A stretch of 64,000 nt of DNA, taken from contig JAWKWB010000005.1 in NCBI GenBank assembly GCA_041397775.1, positions 186,001 through 250,000 on the forward strand, given 5' to 3'. Both the position numbers and the translations under genes were made by a program. Each line of letters begins with the position of its first letter. The stretch's first letter is position 1. This document shows positions 1 through 8,298 of this stretch, piece after piece. Below the pieces are notes generated by a model that worked only from the letters and a program-made list of their open reading frames with translations, ran no database searches and was not told where the DNA came from. Origin of the DNA: Ga0077555 sp041397775. Its GTDB lineage: Bacteria > Pseudomonadota > Alphaproteobacteria > Rhizobiales > Hyphomicrobiaceae.

Positions 1-1
1 G

Positions 2-1039
2 ACTGCCGTGACGAAGACGTTGCGTCTTCTGTTGCAGTCCCTGCTGCTCGCCATCGGCGCAGCCCTCGCCATCAGCGGCAACATCTCGGCCGGCTCCATC
101 GTTGCCGCCACGATCATCTTCGGACGCGCGCTGGCCCCCGTCGAGCAGGCCATTGCCCATTGGCGCGGCCTGGGACGTGCGCGCGAAGCCTATGACAAGC
201 TCGAGGCCCTGCTCCAGGCATTTCCCGCCGCACCGGCCCGCACCGCCATGCCGGCGCCGAAGGGTCACCTCGAGGTTGCCAATGTCCGGGTCGCAAGTCC
301 CGACACCCGCACCGTCATCCTCTCGGGCATTTCGTTCGCGGCAGAGCCCGGCAAGATGATCGCCGTAATCGGACCCAGCGCCTCCGGCAAATCCACGCTG
401 GCGCGCGCCATCGTCGGGCTTTGGCCGCCCTTTGGTGGCCAGATCCGCCTGGATGGCGCGCGGATCGACCAGTGGAACCCCGAGGAACTCGGGCAGTACG
501 TGGGCTATTTGCCCCAGGACGTCGAACTGTTCGCGGGAACCGTGCGCGAGAATATCGCCCGCTTCCGCGCCGACGCCACCGACGAAGAAGTCGTAACGGC
601 CGCGCAGGCCGCCCACGCGCACGACCTCATCATGGCATTGCCGCAGGCCTACGAGACGCCGCTCGGCGCCTATGGCACGCACCTGTCGGCAGGGCAACGC
701 CAGCGCATCGGTCTGGCGCGTGCGCTGTTCCGGAAGCCGGCGCTCGTCGTGCTCGACGAGCCCAACGCAAACCTCGATCGAAACGGCGACGAAGCCTTGT
801 CCGCCGCTGTGGACGGCATGCGCGAAAACGGACAGACCGTCGTTCTGGTCTCGCACCGCGTGCAGGTGATCGGCAAGGCCGACTACCTCCTCTACATCGA
901 CAAGGGCCTGCAGAAGGCGTTCGGCCCGCGCGGCGAAGTCATTCGCCAGTTGCAGGGCGGCAGCGAGCCGACGCCGCAAGCCGAAGCGCCCGCACGCCAG
1001 CCTCCAGCCGAACAGCCGCAAAAGCCCAAAGGATCCTGA
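2..1039 (+). CDS. Type I secretion ABC exporter, ATPase/permease (5'-truncated by window edge)
   Basis: This is the 3' part of an inner-membrane ABC exporter of the PrtD/HlyB kind, which powers one-step secretion of unfolded proteins with an HlyD adaptor and an outer-membrane channel. The first ~70 visible residues end the transmembrane domain (hydrophobic LLLQSLLLAIGAALAISG). The rest is the nucleotide-binding domain: Walker A GPSASGKST at ~122-130, signature LSAGQRQR at ~226, Walker B VVLDEP at ~247 and the H-loop SHR. The frame is open to the first base, so the GTG at 8 is probably internal and the true start lies upstream. The C-terminal tail is Pro/Gln-rich. One base separates it from the HlyD gene, so the two form an operon. 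Family identity is sure; the cargo is not shown directly. Confidence 0.93.
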   Translation, partial: TAVTKTLRLLLQSLLLAIGAALAISGNISAGSIVAATIIFGRALAPVEQAIAHWRGLGRAREAYDKLEALLQAFPAAPARTAMPAPKGHLEVANVRVASPDTRTVILSGISFAAEPGKMIAVIGPSASGKSTLARAIVGLWPPFGGQIRLDGARIDQWNPEELGQYVGYLPQDVELFAGTVRENIARFRADATDEEVVTAAQAAHAHDLIMALPQAYETPLGAYGTHLSAGQRQRIGLARALFRKPALVVLDEPNANLDRNGDEALSAAVDGMRENGQTVVLVSHRVQVIGKADYLLYIDKGLQKAFGPRGEVIRQLQGGSEPTPQAEAPARQPPAEQPQKPKGS

Positions 1040-1040
1040 G

Positions 1041-2363
1041 ATGCTGTCTGTTCTCGGCAAGCGGTCGCAGGTGACCGGTCCGGAATCCACCGAGCACTGG
1101 GTCCGCAAGGGCAATCAGGTGCTGTTGAGCATGACTGCCCTGTTTTTCGCCTTCGGCCTCGTCTCGATCAGCGGCGCCGTGGTGGCGACAGGCGTGGTAA
1201 ACGTCGAATCCAACTACAAGACGGTGCAGCATCTCGACGGCGGCATCGTCTCCAAGATCCTCGTGCGCAACGGCGATCGCGTTCAGAAGGGTGACGTCCT
1301 CGTACGTCTCGAAGACACCTCTGCGCGCGCCAATCTCGCCGTTGCCGTCGCCAAGATGAACGATCTCCTCGTGCAGAAGGCGCGCCTGGAAGCAGAGCGT
1401 GATCGCGCGGAAGCGGTCGCTCTCCCGCGCGAGGTCGAGGCCCACAAGGCAGACCCGGCCCTCGCACAGACCGTCAAGGCGCAGCTCGCCCTCTTCAGCG
1501 CGCGCACCGCAGCCCACCACGGCGACCTCGACGTCCTGCGCAAACGCGTCGAGCAGAGCACGAATGAAGTCGCGGGTATCCGGCAGATGCTGCAAGCCCG
1601 CAAGAAGGAAGCCGAAATCAGCGCCAAGGAGTTGGCGACCATCCGTCCGCTCTATGATCGCGGTTTTGCCAACCAGCAGCGCCTGCTGCCAGTCCAGCGC
1701 GAGAACGCCCGTCTCGAAGGCGAGGTGGGACGGCTGACCAGCGAGCTCGCCAAGGCGAACAGTGCCCTGTCCGAAGCACAGTTGAAGAAGACCCAGGCCG
1801 AGCGCGAATTCACGCAGCAGGTTGTCGACGAACTGCGCAAAGTCCAATCCGCGCTCACCGAGGTGGCGGAGCAGCGCACCACACTCGAAGACAAGCTCCG
1901 GCGCATCGACATTGCGGCGCCGCGGGCCGGTCGCGTGCATGCTCTGGCGGTGCACACGGAGGGCGGTGTCATCGCGCCGGGCAGCCCCATCATGCAGATC
2001 ATTCCCGACGGCGAGCGCCTGATCGTCGACGCCCAGATCCCGCCCAGCGAGATCGACAAGGTCCGCGACGGCCAACCCGCCTACGTCCGTTTCCCCGCCT
2101 TCAACGCCCGCACGACGCCGCGCCTCGACGGAACGGTGATCGGTGTCTCGGCGGCCCAGCTCACCGACAACCAGAACAATCGCAGCTATTTCACGGTGCA
2201 GGTCGCACTGGCCGACGGCGAGTTGCAGCGATTGCCGGCCAGGCATGCCCTGGTTCCGGGCATGCCGGCCGAGGTCTACATCGAGACGGGCGATCGTTCG
2301 ATCATGAGCTACTTCCTCAAGCCCCTGACCGACGCGCTGGCCCGCACCTTCCGCGAATCGTGA
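1041..2363 (+). CDS. HlyD-family type I secretion membrane-fusion (adaptor) protein
   Basis: 440-residue periplasmic adaptor that joins the ABC exporter to the outer-membrane channel. A short cytoplasmic N-terminus is followed by one membrane segment (about residues 27-50, LLSMTALFFAFGLVSISGAVV). Next come a half-lipoyl segment (VQHLDGGIVSKILVRNGDRV), a long charged helical hairpin at roughly 95-290 (Glu/Lys/Arg/Ala-rich coiled coil), the second half-lipoyl segment and a beta-barrel. The C-terminal PGMPAEVYIETGDRS is typical of type I adaptors. The length is usual for the family. The start one base after the ABC gene stop indicates translational coupling. No outer-membrane TolC partner is visible in the window. 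Confidence 0.94.
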   Translation: MLSVLGKRSQVTGPESTEHWVRKGNQVLLSMTALFFAFGLVSISGAVVATGVVNVESNYKTVQHLDGGIVSKILVRNGDRVQKGDVLVRLEDTSARANLAVAVAKMNDLLVQKARLEAERDRAEAVALPREVEAHKADPALAQTVKAQLALFSARTAAHHGDLDVLRKRVEQSTNEVAGIRQMLQARKKEAEISAKELATIRPLYDRGFANQQRLLPVQRENARLEGEVGRLTSELAKANSALSEAQLKKTQAEREFTQQVVDELRKVQSALTEVAEQRTTLEDKLRRIDIAAPRAGRVHALAVHTEGGVIAPGSPIMQIIPDGERLIVDAQIPPSEIDKVRDGQPAYVRFPAFNARTTPRLDGTVIGVSAAQLTDNQNNRSYFTVQVALADGELQRLPARHALVPGMPAEVYIETGDRSIMSYFLKPLTDALARTFRES

Positions 2364-2426
2364 GCCGGTGCACCGCATCAGGCAGCGGAGAACCGCCCGC
2401 ACATGCGCGGGTGCCGGCCCGGCCTG

Positions 2427-4925
2427 TCACGCGGCCCGCGTCTCGACGCGCATGTCCATGTTGCAGCGGGCCATGACCTCGATGATCTGCTGCGCGGGAA
2501 CCGGGCGGCTGAAGAGATAGCCCTGCGCTTCCGTGCAGCCGGCCGCCTGCACCCGGGTCAGGTGATCCCCTGTTTCGACCCCCTCCGCCACCGTCGACAT
2601 CGACAAGCTCGCTGCGAGCTGCGCCACCGCACCCACGATCGCCACGCAGTCCTTTCGCTCCGAGATATCACGGACGAACGTCTGGTCGATCTTGATCTTG
2701 TCGAACGGGAAACTGCGGAGATAGCTCAGGCTCGAATAGCCGGTGCCGAAATCGTCGAGCGCGATGCGAACCCCAAGATCACGCAACGAGTGCAGCGTCT
2801 TCTGGTTGCGGGCGCTGGTCTCGAGAATGAGAGATTCGGTCACCTCCAGCTCCAGCCGCTCCGCTGCCAGGCCACTGTCCTGGAGTGCGGCGCGCGCAAC
2901 TTCGACCAGATCGGAGGACGCGAACTGGGCCGCCGAGAGATTGACCGCGACCGTAGCGTTGTTGGGCCAGCGCACGGCTTCGCGGCATGCCGTCTCGATG
3001 GCCCACTTGCCGATCGGGATGATGAGACCCGTTTCCTCGGCGAGGGGGATGAACTGCGCCGGCGAAACCAGGCCGCGTTCGGGATGCCGCCAGCGAATGA
3101 GCGCTTCGCATCCCGATACTTCTCGCGTACCGAGTTTCATGATCGGCTGGTAGTGCAGCTCCAGCTCGTTGTTCTCGATCGCCTTTTGCAGCGCCATTTC
3201 CAGGTTCCGGCGCTCCCGGATCTCGCCTTCCATGGCGCAGTCGTAGAAATGCAGCCGGCCGCGTCCGTCGGCCTTCGCCCGGTAGAGCGCCATATCCCCG
3301 CACTTCAGGAGGGAATCGGGCGAATCGGCATCGCCCGGCGCCAGCGCGATGCCGATCGTGGCACCGATTTCCACATGGTGGCCCTGAATGACGTATGGAG
3401 CGCTCAGTCGATCGAGCAGGCGATTGCCCAGCGCCGCCGCATCCGACTGCGACCTCGCGCCGACCTGGATCACCGCGAATTCGTCGCCACCCAGCCTCCC
3501 GACGATATCACCTCCGCGCACGGCGCTATCCAGGCGCATCGCAACCGCACGCAAGACCTCGTCACCGCAGGGATGCCCCAACGTATCGTTGACTTCCTTG
3601 AACCGGTCGAGGTCGATGCAGTGCAGCGCGAAGGAGCGCCCCGCCGGCAATTGCACCGCCTTTTCATCCAGCGCCTCGCGGAAGCTGAAGCGATTGGCCA
3701 AGCCCGTCAGCGCATCGCGCCGGGCGAGCTGCGAGATCTGTTCGGCGTCGCGCCGACGCTCCGTGACATCTTCGTGCAAGGCGACCCAACCGCCCTGCGG
3801 CAATGGCTTGATAGAAACTTCGAGGACGCTCCCGCGCCGCAAGACGAAGGTAGAATGCGACTCCGTTCTCAAATTCGCGATGCGTGACGCGAGTTCCTCC
3901 GGGTTGCGGCCATTCGTGTCCAGTTGCTCGCCGTTGAGGGTCTCCACCATCTGCTGCCGGTAGCGAATGATATCGGCGAAATGCGTGCCCGGCTCCACCA
4001 TGGCATCCGGCAGCTCATACATCCGCTGATACGTGCCGTTGGAGACCACGAGCCGCTGCTCGGCATCGAACATCGAAAGCCCGCGCGTCATGTTGTTCAG
4101 CGCGACGTCCAGCCAAAGGTTCAACTGTTCCAGCCGCGACTTCTGCCTCTGCAGGACCGACGAATTCGACTTCATGGCGACGACGGCCCGCTCCAGCTCA
4201 GCCAGTTCGTCGCTGCGACCCGAAGGGTGCACCTCTGTATTCTGCTGCCGCAAGGCAAGGCGCGAAATCGTGCCCCGCACCGCACGCAGCCGCTGCGTCA
4301 GGCCGTGCACGAGCAGCGAGCCGATCGGCATCAGCCCGAGCATGGCGATGAGCGCCACCGCCGAGATGCCAGCCCCCAGTTTCCCGACTTTCTCTGCGAG
4401 AACCTCGCCCGCCCCGGTCGTCGCTCCCCGGCCGACGGTCGACATCGCCGCATCCAGCGCAGACTGGAATTCGCGCGTTGCCGCATCATAGCGCGCCACC
4501 GCCGCCGCGGCCGGTAAACCGGCATGCTCCCGCATGCTCGCCAGCAGCGTCCCCGTCGCATCCGCGACACCCGACAGCGAAGCCGACAAATTCCTCGGCG
4601 CCCCCGCCGCTGCATGCTCCGAAATTGCTCCCGCAATGCCCTTCATGCGCAGCAGGACACGTTCGCCGGCGCGTCCAGGCCCGCCATCGGCGCTGTCGAT
4701 CGCCGTCAGAATGAGCTCGCGATGAATACCCGCGGCAAGCTTGAGCTCCTGCAAGCCTGCTAGGACCTCCAATTGCGGGAAACCGGCAAGGCGCGTCGCA
4801 TCCCGCGCGAGCTGCGCCAGATAGAGGCCGGATCCCGCCAGGATGGCGATGGCGAACAGCAAGGCCGCACCATTCAGATATAGCCGGCCGGTAAGGCTTC
4901 GAAGGCCTGGAGAGGGGAAATGCAC
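2427..4925 (-). CDS. Membrane-bound GGDEF/EAL diguanylate cyclase-phosphodiesterase with PAS domain
   Basis: 832-residue cyclic-di-GMP signalling protein. A membrane segment near residues 15-37 and another near 205-230 bracket a periplasmic, Ala-rich sensor region. A HAMP-like linker and a PAS-like domain (~265-395) follow. The cyclase domain has an intact RLGGDEF motif (~478) and the phosphodiesterase domain has CEALIRW (~607), DDFGTGYSS (~727) and EGVE (~783), so both activities look possible. I chose the GTG at 4925 because GGAAGG sits nine bases upstream; a longer frame begins at 5018, but its extra 31 Cys-rich residues look non-coding. It appears to be a single-gene unit. The stimulus is unknown. 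Confidence 0.9.
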   Translation of the reverse strand: MHFPSPGLRSLTGRLYLNGAALLFAIAILAGSGLYLAQLARDATRLAGFPQLEVLAGLQELKLAAGIHRELILTAIDSADGGPGRAGERVLLRMKGIAGAISEHAAAGAPRNLSASLSGVADATGTLLASMREHAGLPAAAAVARYDAATREFQSALDAAMSTVGRGATTGAGEVLAEKVGKLGAGISAVALIAMLGLMPIGSLLVHGLTQRLRAVRGTISRLALRQQNTEVHPSGRSDELAELERAVVAMKSNSSVLQRQKSRLEQLNLWLDVALNNMTRGLSMFDAEQRLVVSNGTYQRMYELPDAMVEPGTHFADIIRYRQQMVETLNGEQLDTNGRNPEELASRIANLRTESHSTFVLRRGSVLEVSIKPLPQGGWVALHEDVTERRRDAEQISQLARRDALTGLANRFSFREALDEKAVQLPAGRSFALHCIDLDRFKEVNDTLGHPCGDEVLRAVAMRLDSAVRGGDIVGRLGGDEFAVIQVGARSQSDAAALGNRLLDRLSAPYVIQGHHVEIGATIGIALAPGDADSPDSLLKCGDMALYRAKADGRGRLHFYDCAMEGEIRERRNLEMALQKAIENNELELHYQPIMKLGTREVSGCEALIRWRHPERGLVSPAQFIPLAEETGLIIPIGKWAIETACREAVRWPNNATVAVNLSAAQFASSDLVEVARAALQDSGLAAERLELEVTESLILETSARNQKTLHSLRDLGVRIALDDFGTGYSSLSYLRSFPFDKIKIDQTFVRDISERKDCVAIVGAVAQLAASLSMSTVAEGVETGDHLTRVQAAGCTEAQGYLFSRPVPAQQIIEVMARCNMDMRVETRAA

Positions 4926-5141
4926 GCTGGTACACCTTCCGCAAAACCTAAACGGATCGTCAACGCCGGGCCGACAGCACTGGCAAAATTTGTAGAAAAT
5001 ACCTGCGCTTGCGTGCACGTCGTCTGATAGTTACAACTTAGCCGAGTAACACTTAGCCAACCGATAATGGAATTGGTTAGCATTGCCTTAGCGGCCGTAT
5101 CGCCCATGGACATACCCTCGTGCTGCCCCGCCCTGAAAATT

Positions 5142-5170
5142 GAAAAAGGGCCCCCGACGGAGCCCTTTTC
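5142..5170 (-). terminator. Rho-independent terminator of the HU gene
   Basis: Read on the minus strand, GAAAAGGGC pairs with GCCCTTTTTC around a short GC-rich loop and ends in a T-run. It lies about 42 bases downstream of the HU stop codon and upstream of nothing else on that strand until the GGDEF/EAL gene. Confidence 0.75.
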
Positions 5171-5211
5171 CAAATTCTAATCAGATTGCGATTGCCCGGA
5201 GGCGAAGCCGA

Positions 5212-5607
5212 TCAGACGGCTTCCTTCAGCTCCTTGGCAGCCCGGAATGCGACCTTCTTGCTCGCCTTGATCTTGATGGGAGCGCCGGTCGCGGGATTGC
5301 GGCCCATGCGCGCCGGGCGCTTGCGGACCTGCAGGACACCGAGGCCGCCCATGCGAATGCGCGCGCCCTTCTTCAGGTGCTTCGTGATCATCTCGACCAT
5401 ATTCGAGAGGATCTCGTTCGCCTGCTTCTTCGGCATGTTGTAGGTCTCGGCCAGCGCGTTACCGATGTGCTTCAGCGTCACGGTATCCGTCTTTGCCGCC
5501 TTCGCCGCTTTCGCGGGGGCTTTCGCCGGAGCTTCCGCCTTGGCTGTCTTCACTGCCTTGGTGGCCGCTTTTGCCGGTTTCGCTGCTTTTGCTGGTTTCA
5601 TTGCCAT
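5212..5607 (-). CDS. HU-family DNA-binding protein with Lys/Ala/Pro-rich N-terminal tail
   Basis: 131-residue nucleoid protein. The HU/IHF fold occupies about residues 40-131, with the family signature GRNPATGAPIKI and the DNA-binding arm around it. The first ~38 residues are a histone-H1-like, low-complexity tail of repeated AKP/AAK units, which is known in some bacterial HU variants and would add non-specific DNA affinity. The start ATG has AGGA about nine bases upstream, and a second ATG lies two codons on. It is monocistronic with its own terminator at 5142-5170. It could alternatively be grouped with IHF-like or virus-type HU proteins, but the domain call is firm. Confidence 0.92.
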   Translation of the reverse strand: MAMKPAKAAKPAKAATKAVKTAKAEAPAKAPAKAAKAAKTDTVTLKHIGNALAETYNMPKKQANEILSNMVEMITKHLKKGARIRMGGLGVLQVRKRPARMGRNPATGAPIKIKASKKVAFRAAKELKEAV

Positions 5608-5911
5608 GATGATTATCCTGGATGACGTTGTTGGGTCTGGGGCGATTGTTCCTGAGCACCGAAAATCGCGGTAAATGGATTGTTATTGAGAATCAACAGA
5701 TTTGAATCACGAACCGTGAAAAAATCGGCGCTGCGACGGCAAAGCGTGATCGGAAAGCCACGTTTTTGGGCGCTTTTGCGGTATTTCTCGCTCGAACCCG
5801 CGACGCGATCAATGCTGCCAATCACGATTTCTCCGGCGTTCTGCCGGGTATTTTCACCGGCCTGCGAATATCTGCAGTGGCCGGAGTTTTGGCGCGATCG
5901 GTTCCTCGGCC
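5608..5911. other. Intergenic region upstream of HU gene
   Basis: About 300 bases that must hold the HU promoter. The part nearest the HU start is locally AT-rich (5655-5725), but I see no convincing -35/-10 pair, repeat or RNA gene. The longer open frames crossing it are shadows with poor codon use. Confidence 0.5.
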
Positions 5912-6697
5912 TCAGCCCCGCGCCAGCATTTCGGCTTTTCCGATACCGTCGATTTCGAGCCGGAATCGCTCGCCCGGCGCTATCGGCAGCGTCGCCACAA
6001 CGCTGCCTGTGATCACGACTTGTCCAGCTTCCAGCGGCCGACCGCGATCGACCGCGAGATTTGCGATCCAGGCCAGCGCACCCATGGGATCGTCCGTGCG
6101 GCCTTCCCGCACGCCATCCCCCGTTTCGAGGCGGCTGGCGAGCCCGTCGAAGTCGAGGGTTGCTGCAGGCGTCATGCCGCGCCCCAGCACGATGCCCGCA
6201 TTCCATGCGTTGTCGGCAATCAGCGTATAGGCCTTGGTTTCCTTGTAGACCGCATTGCGATCCTCGATCAGCTCGAAGGCGGCCATGGCTTCCACGACCT
6301 CCGCCCGCACGTCCTCGCGCGTCCATGGTGTCGTCTTCTTCGCAAGCGTGCGCCCGACACGCACGGCAAGCTCGCACTCGACGACGACGTGCATATGGTC
6401 GGCGAGCGTCAGGTCGAACGGCGATGCATGGATCGTCTTCGCGTAGATCATGCCCCCGCAGGGATGATCGATGCCCATCAGATCCTGCATCACCTTCGTC
6501 GTGGTCGCGATCTTGAGCCCCGCCACGGGGCCGCGCTGCGGCTCCCAGAGGCGACGTAGGGCTTCCTGCACGGCGTAGGCGTCGCTGACCGTGCGCGGCG
6601 CCAGATCGTCGGGAAGGTTGCGATACGCCTGTCTGGCCGCATGCGCCTCCGCGATATAATCCGCGGCAGCCTCTGCATCGTAGCCGGTGGCAGTCAT
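5912..6697 (-). CDS. 2-keto-4-pentenoate hydratase / fumarylacetoacetase-fold family protein
   Basis: 261-residue cytosolic enzyme of the MhpD-like hydratase/decarboxylase family, which acts on 2-keto acids from aromatic meta-cleavage or related catabolism. Supporting stretches are DAYAVQEALRR near the N-terminus, GLKIATTTKVMQDLMGID, the metal-ligand region HVVVECELAVRVGR and GVVLGRG-type GIVLGRGMTP, and the C-terminal GERFRLEIDGIGKAEM. The ATG at 6697 is chosen because GGGAAGGA lies seven bases upstream; the frame continues upstream to 6835 only by reading through a palindromic repeat. No aromatic-pathway partners are adjacent, so the substrate is open. Confidence 0.85.
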   Translation of the reverse strand: MTATGYDAEAAADYIAEAHAARQAYRNLPDDLAPRTVSDAYAVQEALRRLWEPQRGPVAGLKIATTTKVMQDLMGIDHPCGGMIYAKTIHASPFDLTLADHMHVVVECELAVRVGRTLAKKTTPWTREDVRAEVVEAMAAFELIEDRNAVYKETKAYTLIADNAWNAGIVLGRGMTPAATLDFDGLASRLETGDGVREGRTDDPMGALAWIANLAVDRGRPLEAGQVVITGSVVATLPIAPGERFRLEIDGIGKAEMLARG

Positions 6698-6749
6698 GTC
6701 GAATCCTTCCCGAAGCTTCGCTTTAGCCGCCTGAAAGCTTATTGCTTCA

Positions 6750-6918
6750 CTAGTGTTCCGGCTCCGACACTTGGTTCCCCGTGCATCGGCCTCTGGACCA
6801 AGTGTCGGAGCCAGAAGGAACACTAGCAACACCATGAGTCTAGTGTAGCTTTTGCATCCGACGTTTGGTCATGGTCCCAGCCGCGAGTGGGTACCAAACG
6901 TCGGATGCGCTACACTAG
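6750..6918. repeat. Twin-palindrome module AB, copy 1
   Basis: Two imperfect palindromes in tandem. Unit A (6750-6826) and unit B (6840-6918) are separated by 13 bases. Each begins and ends in CTAG. In A, CTAGTGTTCC and GGCTCCGACACTTGG pair with the right arm except for a 4-nt insertion; in B, CTAGTGTAGC and GCATCCGACGTTTGG pair except for TTTT in the left arm. A nearly identical copy lies at 40689-40857. The right end overlaps the leuB 3' end and provides its last codon and stop. CTAG ends suggest a non-autonomous element inserted at TA, as IS630-type transposases do; that is inference. Confidence 0.85.
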
Positions 6919-8019
6919 GTGCTTGAGCTCCTTCACGATGGCCGAGCCCATCTCGCTGGTCGAAACCTTGCGCATGTTCGGCTGCATGATGTCGGCCGTG
7001 CGATAGCCCTGGGCCAGCGTATTGGCGATGGCCTTCTCGATCAGGTCTGCTTCCTTCGCCAGGTTGCAGGAATAACGCAGCGCCATGCCGAACGATCCGA
7101 TTTCCGCGATCGGATTGGCGACACCCTGGCCGGCGATGTCGGGTGCCGAGCCATGGATCGGCTCGTAGAGCGCCTTGGGCAGGCCCGTCGTGGGATCGGG
7201 CGCGCCAAGCGACGCCGAGGGCAGCATGCCCAGCGAGCCGGCGAGCATCGCGGCCTCGTCCGACAGCATGTCGCCGAACAGATTGTCGCAGACTATGACG
7301 TCGAACTGCTTGGGATTGCGCACGAGCTGCATGGCGCAGGCATCGGCCAGGATGTGCTGCAGCTCGACGTCCTTGTAGTCGCGCTGATGCACGTCCGTGA
7401 CGACCTGGTTCCACAGCACGCCGGTACGCATCACGTTGCGCTTTTCCGCCGAATGCACCTTGTTGCCGCGCTTGCGCGCCAGTTCGAAGGCGACGCGCGC
7501 GATACGTTCGATCTCACTGGTGGTGTAGATGGTGGTGTCGACGGCCCGCTTCTGGCCATCCTCCAGCGTCACGATCTCCTTGGGCTCGCCGAAGTACGTG
7601 CCGCCCGTCAGCTCGCGAAGAATGAGAATGTCGAGGCCCTCGACCAGCTCACGCTTCAGGCTGGAAGCCTCCGCCAGTGCTGGATAGCAGATGGCCGGCC
7701 GCAGGTTGGCGAAGAGATCGAGTTCCTTGCGCAGCTTGAGGAGACCCGCTTCTGGGCGATGCTCGTACTTGACCTTGTCCCACTTCGGACCGCCCACCGA
7801 GCCGAAGATGATCGCGTCCGCCGCTTTCGCCTTGGCCAGCGCCGCATCCGTCAGGGGAACGCCATGCTGGTCGATCGAGCAGCCGCCGACGAGATCCGTC
7901 TCGGTGACGAACTGCGCCTTCGAATGCTTGTTGAAGAAGGCCAGCACGCGCTCGGCTTCCGCCATCACCTCCGGCCCGATGCCGTCGCCGGGAAGCAGAA
8001 GCAGTTTGTGGGTTGTCAT
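6910..8019 (-). CDS. leuB: 3-isopropylmalate dehydrogenase
   Basis: 369-residue NAD-dependent oxidative decarboxylase of leucine biosynthesis. N-terminal LLLPGDGIGPEVMAEAERVL, the substrate loop LRKELDLFANLRP, RELTGGTYFGEP and the C-terminal EPIHGSAPDIAGQGVANP are diagnostic of LeuB rather than the tartrate or isocitrate relatives. The start ATG has GAAGGGTGAGG upstream. The final codon and stop (GTG TAG) lie inside repeat module AB, so the original 3' end has been replaced. No leuC/leuD genes are in the window. Confidence 0.95.
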   Translation of the reverse strand: MTTHKLLLLPGDGIGPEVMAEAERVLAFFNKHSKAQFVTETDLVGGCSIDQHGVPLTDAALAKAKAADAIIFGSVGGPKWDKVKYEHRPEAGLLKLRKELDLFANLRPAICYPALAEASSLKRELVEGLDILILRELTGGTYFGEPKEIVTLEDGQKRAVDTTIYTTSEIERIARVAFELARKRGNKVHSAEKRNVMRTGVLWNQVVTDVHQRDYKDVELQHILADACAMQLVRNPKQFDVIVCDNLFGDMLSDEAAMLAGSLGMLPSASLGAPDPTTGLPKALYEPIHGSAPDIAGQGVANPIAEIGSFGMALRYSCNLAKEADLIEKAIANTLAQGYRTADIMQPNMRKVSTSEMGSAIVKELKHLV

Positions 8020-8298
8020 TGGGTCGCCTCACCCTTCGAGTTTTGCCCGTATTTCCTATGGGAGCCTGCTCTAATCCGATAGGCACGGCGGCGCAAGTCG
8101 GCGTAAGCAGGACCATTGACCGCAACGCCCCTTCACAACCCGCCGAGGCACGCGATGGGCGTCGCAGTGGGGACACGAGCGTTCGCAAACATCGCGCGAA
8201 TGTGCGATCAGCGATCATGATCATCGCGAACGGACTACCGGACGAGCCGGCGGTGCCCGCCATGGCCACACACGAAGCGAGACCTCGAGGAGCACCGC
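8020..8298. other. Divergent intergenic region leuB / helicase
   Basis: 279 bases holding the opposed promoters of leuB and the Pif1-like helicase. I see no attenuator-like leader with a Leu-codon run, and no repeat. Confidence 0.4.
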
